A stretch of DNA of 9,880 nt from an uncultured Lachnospiraceae bacterium (GTDB lineage Bacteria; Bacillota_A; Clostridia; TANB77; CAG-508). Position numbers and translations under genes: made by a program. Shown piece after piece: positions 7,883 to 9,880 of this stretch (position 1 is the stretch's first letter; each line of letters begins with the position of its first letter). Location of the stretch: the NCBI GenBank assembly GCA_947165105.1, contig CAMUZC010000060.1, positions 1 to 9,880 on the forward strand. Direction: 5' to 3'. The notes beneath the pieces were generated by a model. That model did no database searches. It worked only from the letters and a program-made list of their open reading frames with translations, and was not told where the DNA came from.

Positions 7883-8797
7883 TTAAAACTGATCGCAAAT
7901 ACAATAATTTCCTCCTGGCTTACTTAGAATCAATCCATTAAGTTCCAGAACTGTCAAACTCATACTAACTTCTTGAATACTGAGATTTAACTGACTACAT
8001 ATTATTTCTAAATTCACAACCACATTTTCCTTAATATACTCATAAATCATCCTAGAATGATTATCTAATTTTTCAAGTTGTTCTTTTTCTAGTAATTTAT
8101 ATCTATTCAATCTTTGTTGTTCTATAAATTCTTCATAATTTTCAATTCCATCAATCAGCCCCAAAGAATATAGAATTTCTCTTCCATTTGTAATCATAGT
8201 TGCACCTTTTTTTATAAGATTAATCGTACCTGAGCTATTTTTACTTCCAATACTATTTGGAATGCAAAAAACTTTTTTACCTTGTTCAAAAGCAAATTTT
8301 GCTGTAATACTTGTACCACTTCTATACGCTGCCTCAATTACAAGAGTTGCTAAAGATAATCCGCTTACAATTCTATTCCTTGCAGGAAAATATATCTTTT
8401 TTGCCTCTTCATCAGGCATTTGCTCAGACATAACGCATCCACCAAAACGTATAATTCTATTAAACAAATTTACATTCTCAGTAGGAAAAACCTTATTAAG
8501 ACCAGAACCAAGAACTGCTATAGTCTTTCCACCATTTTCCAAACATGTCTCATGTGCAACGGTATCAATTCCAATTGCCAGCCCACTTATAATACATAAA
8601 CCTGCTTCCACTAACTCCTTAACTATTTCTTTTGTCATTCTTCTACCATACTCACTCATATTTCTAGAACCAACAACAGTTATACTTGGCATATTTAAAC
8701 AATTTAAGTCACCTTCAACATACAATTCTTGAGGTGCATTCTTTATGTCTTTTAGTGAAATTGGATATTCCAAACTCTTTTGAGTTAATATTTTCAT
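7883..8797 (-). CDS. dprA: DprA/Smf, DNA-processing protein (short form)
   Basis: DprA binds incoming single-stranded DNA and loads RecA during natural transformation. It is also kept in species not known to be competent. The 304 residues contain the Rossmann core: ITVVGSRNMSEYGRR (39-53), SGLAIGIDTVAH (71-82), AVLGSGLNKVFPTEN (94-108), FPARNRIVSGLS (137-148), LVIEAAYRSGTSITA (152-166) and a GTINLIKKGA-type segment (190-199). A winged-helix-like domain follows (about 245-304), ending LNGLILSKPGGNYCICDQF. Many DprA proteins are longer, with an extra helical N-terminal domain. Here the ATG at 8797 lies only 3 bases after the comM stop, so there is no room for one unless it overlaps comM. The GGGAGG Shine-Dalgarno lies inside the last comM codons, which implies translational coupling. 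Confidence 0.95.
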   Translation of the reverse strand: MKILTQKSLEYPISLKDIKNAPQELYVEGDLNCLNMPSITVVGSRNMSEYGRRMTKEIVKELVEAGLCIISGLAIGIDTVAHETCLENGGKTIAVLGSGLNKVFPTENVNLFNRIIRFGGCVMSEQMPDEEAKKIYFPARNRIVSGLSLATLVIEAAYRSGTSITAKFAFEQGKKVFCIPNSIGSKNSSGTINLIKKGATMITNGREILYSLGLIDGIENYEEFIEQQRLNRYKLLEKEQLEKLDNHSRMIYEYIKENVVVNLEIICSQLNLSIQEVSMSLTVLELNGLILSKPGGNYCICDQF

Positions 8798-8800
8798 GTT

Positions 8801-9880
8801 CTACCTCCCGTAATATTTTTTATCTAAACTTCTATATTGTATCGCCTCAAGCAAATGCTTATCTAAAATGTTTTCACTTCCATCTAAATCCGCAATAGTT
8901 CTTGCCACTTTTAAAATTCTTCCATATGCTCTGGCACTTAATCCTAATTTTTCAAATGCTTGTCTTAAAATTAATTTTCCAGAATTGTCTAACTTGCAAA
9001 ATCTTTCAATCAAACTAGGAGTCAATTCAGAATTAGAATAAATTCCTAATTTACTATATCTCTTTAGCTGTATATTTCTAGCATTATTTACCCTTTTTTT
9101 GATTTCTATTGAGCTTTCCTTAGGCTGGTCAGAATCAAAGCTATCATACTTAACAGAACTAACCTCTACTTGAATATCAATTCTATCAAGCAACGGTCCG
9201 CTAACTCTACCTAAATACCTTTTTATTGCATCTTTACTACATTTACATTCTTTGTCGGAGCCATAAAACCCACAAGGGCATGGGTTCATGCTAGCGACAA
9301 GCATAAATTTACATGGATATGTCAGCACTTGAGTAGCTCTACCCAACGTAATTTTTCCATCTTCTAATGGACCTCTTAAAACTTCTAAACTATTTCTATT
9401 AAATTCTGGCAATTCATCCAAAAACAACACACCATAATGTGCTAAACTAATCTCTCCGTGGCTTTGGATATCTTCCTCCACCTACCAAAGAAACAGAAGA
9501 AATTGTATGATGCGGTGATCTAAATGGTCTTGTATTTATTATAGGCTCATCCTCAGATAATTTGCCTGCGATGCTATGTATCTTAGTAATTTCCATACAC
9601 TCCTCAAAACTCAAATCCGGCATAATCGTAGGAATTCTTTTAGCTATCATTGTTTTTCCTGAACCGAGGACTTCCAATCATTAAAATATTATGGCCTCCA
9701 CTAGTAGCCACTTCAATTGCCCTTTTGATGTTTTTCTGTCCTTTTACTTCTGAAAAATCCAGACTATTTTTCTCCTTGGACTTTTTTAAAATATCATCTT
9801 CTTTTTTTAAAGATAAGTTTATATTATGATTAAGATACTCTACTGTTTCTTCTAAACTTTCAACAGGAATTATTTCAAGT
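8801..9880 (-). CDS. comM: ComM/YifB AAA+ Mg-chelatase-like protein with two +1 frameshifts; 5' end beyond window
   Basis: ComM-type proteins are hexameric AAA+ helicases that help branch migration during integration of transforming DNA. The visible part, joined over two shifts, is 358 residues: 71 in the first frame (9879-9667, ending [11 protein letters not shown]), 69 in the second (9665-9459, [10 protein letters not shown] through RPFRSPHHT to GGGRYPKP) and 218 in the third (9457-8804, GEISLAHYG onward). The motifs are intact once joined: Walker A GSPGSGKT, Walker [12 protein letters not shown], a cysteine cluster [16 protein letters not shown], and the C-terminal [20 protein letters not shown]. 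About 150 N-terminal residues lie outside the window. Each break is one extra C between a Pro and a Gly codon. Without a shift, translation stops within 9 codons of the first site and 4 of the second. Codon use and conservation look normal in all three segments, which argues against old decay. It may be a gene with programmed frameshifts, a recent pseudogene, or a sequence error. Confidence 0.88.
9456..9461 (-). other. Frameshift site 2 in comM: CCA-CGG
   Basis: On the minus strand the incoming frame reads AAG CCA CGG AGA GAT TAG. Skipping one base, the C at 9458, restores AAG CCA GGA GAG ATT AGT, that is K-P-G-E-I-S, the conserved PKPGEISLAH motif. The in-frame CGG is one of only two in the window. 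Confidence 0.85.
9664..9669 (-). other. Frameshift site 1 in comM: CCT-CGG
   Basis: On the minus strand the incoming frame reads AGT CCT CGG TTC AGG and reaches TAA seven codons after the CGG. Skipping the C at 9666 restores AGT CCT GGT TCA GGA AAA ACA, that is S-P-G-S-G-K-T, the Walker A loop. The context (Pro codon, C, Gly codon) is the same as at site 2. Confidence 0.85.

Noticed and set aside
8262..8732. 156-codon plus-strand open frame opposite dprA
   Set aside because: It lies wholly antisense to a clear dprA, has no convincing ribosome site, and its composition is what an antisense shadow gives.
9458..9481. A start codon at 9481 for an independent C-terminal ComM fragment
   Set aside because: The first eight residues are an out-of-frame reading of the GGGRYPKP segment, and the homology begins only at Gly-Glu-Ile-Ser. 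No Shine-Dalgarno supports this start.
9447..9677. A separate 76-residue gene starting at a Met just before GSGKT
   Set aside because: It is the middle frame of comM. The first codons before Gly-Ser-Gly-Lys-Thr are out-of-frame translation of the Walker A region, and the open frame ends at the second shift site.
8801..9880. comM as a plain degraded pseudogene
   Set aside because: Not excluded, but disfavoured. There are no missense losses in any catalytic motif, no other stops, and both lesions are the same CCN-C-GGN event.
1..9880. TGA recoded as tryptophan
   Set aside because: yraN ends naturally at TGA, tryptophan is written as TGG throughout, and no conserved gene has an internal TGA.

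Overview
The window comes from a low-GC Gram-positive bacterium, most likely an uncultured clostridial member of the Firmicutes. The evidence is the strong AT bias, AGA-dominated arginine codons, AGGAGG-type ribosome binding sites, sigma-A-like promoters, and the comM-dprA-yraN-topA-trmFO neighbourhood, which resembles the dprA-topA-trmFO order known from Bacillus and Clostridia. All recognised genes lie on the minus strand, so transcription runs from the right edge to the left edge.

Layout in transcription order: comM (YifB-type AAA+ Mg-chelatase-like protein; 5' end beyond the right edge, 8801-9880), dprA (7883-8797) and yraN (7501-7866) form a tight cluster with gaps of 3 and 16 bases. topA (5312-7381) follows with its own promoter and a strong hairpin terminator. 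Next comes a large SWIM-SNF2 family ATPase (1759-5097), again with its own promoter. It is followed by a 71-residue charged helical protein (1414-1629) with a very good promoter and Shine-Dalgarno sequence. A 287-bp palindromic MITE-like element (1123-1409) fills the gap before trmFO (1-1103), whose 3' end is cut by the left edge. The genes serve DNA uptake and processing (ComM, DprA, YraN), DNA topology and remodelling (TopA, SNF2) and tRNA modification (TrmFO).

The most interesting signal is in comM. Its reading frame is broken twice, each time by one extra C inside a Pro-Gly pair, giving CCT-C-GGT in the Walker A loop and CCA-C-GGA in the PKPGEISLAH motif. In the incoming frame both sites read CCN-CGG, and these are the only two in-frame CGG codons I found among about 3,000 codons in the window. 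I infer a possible programmed +1 frameshift at an unassigned or hungry CGG codon. The alternatives are a decaying gene or sequencing error. Secondary points are the MITE-like palindrome and a terminator loop that looks like the end of an IS150-group insertion sequence.
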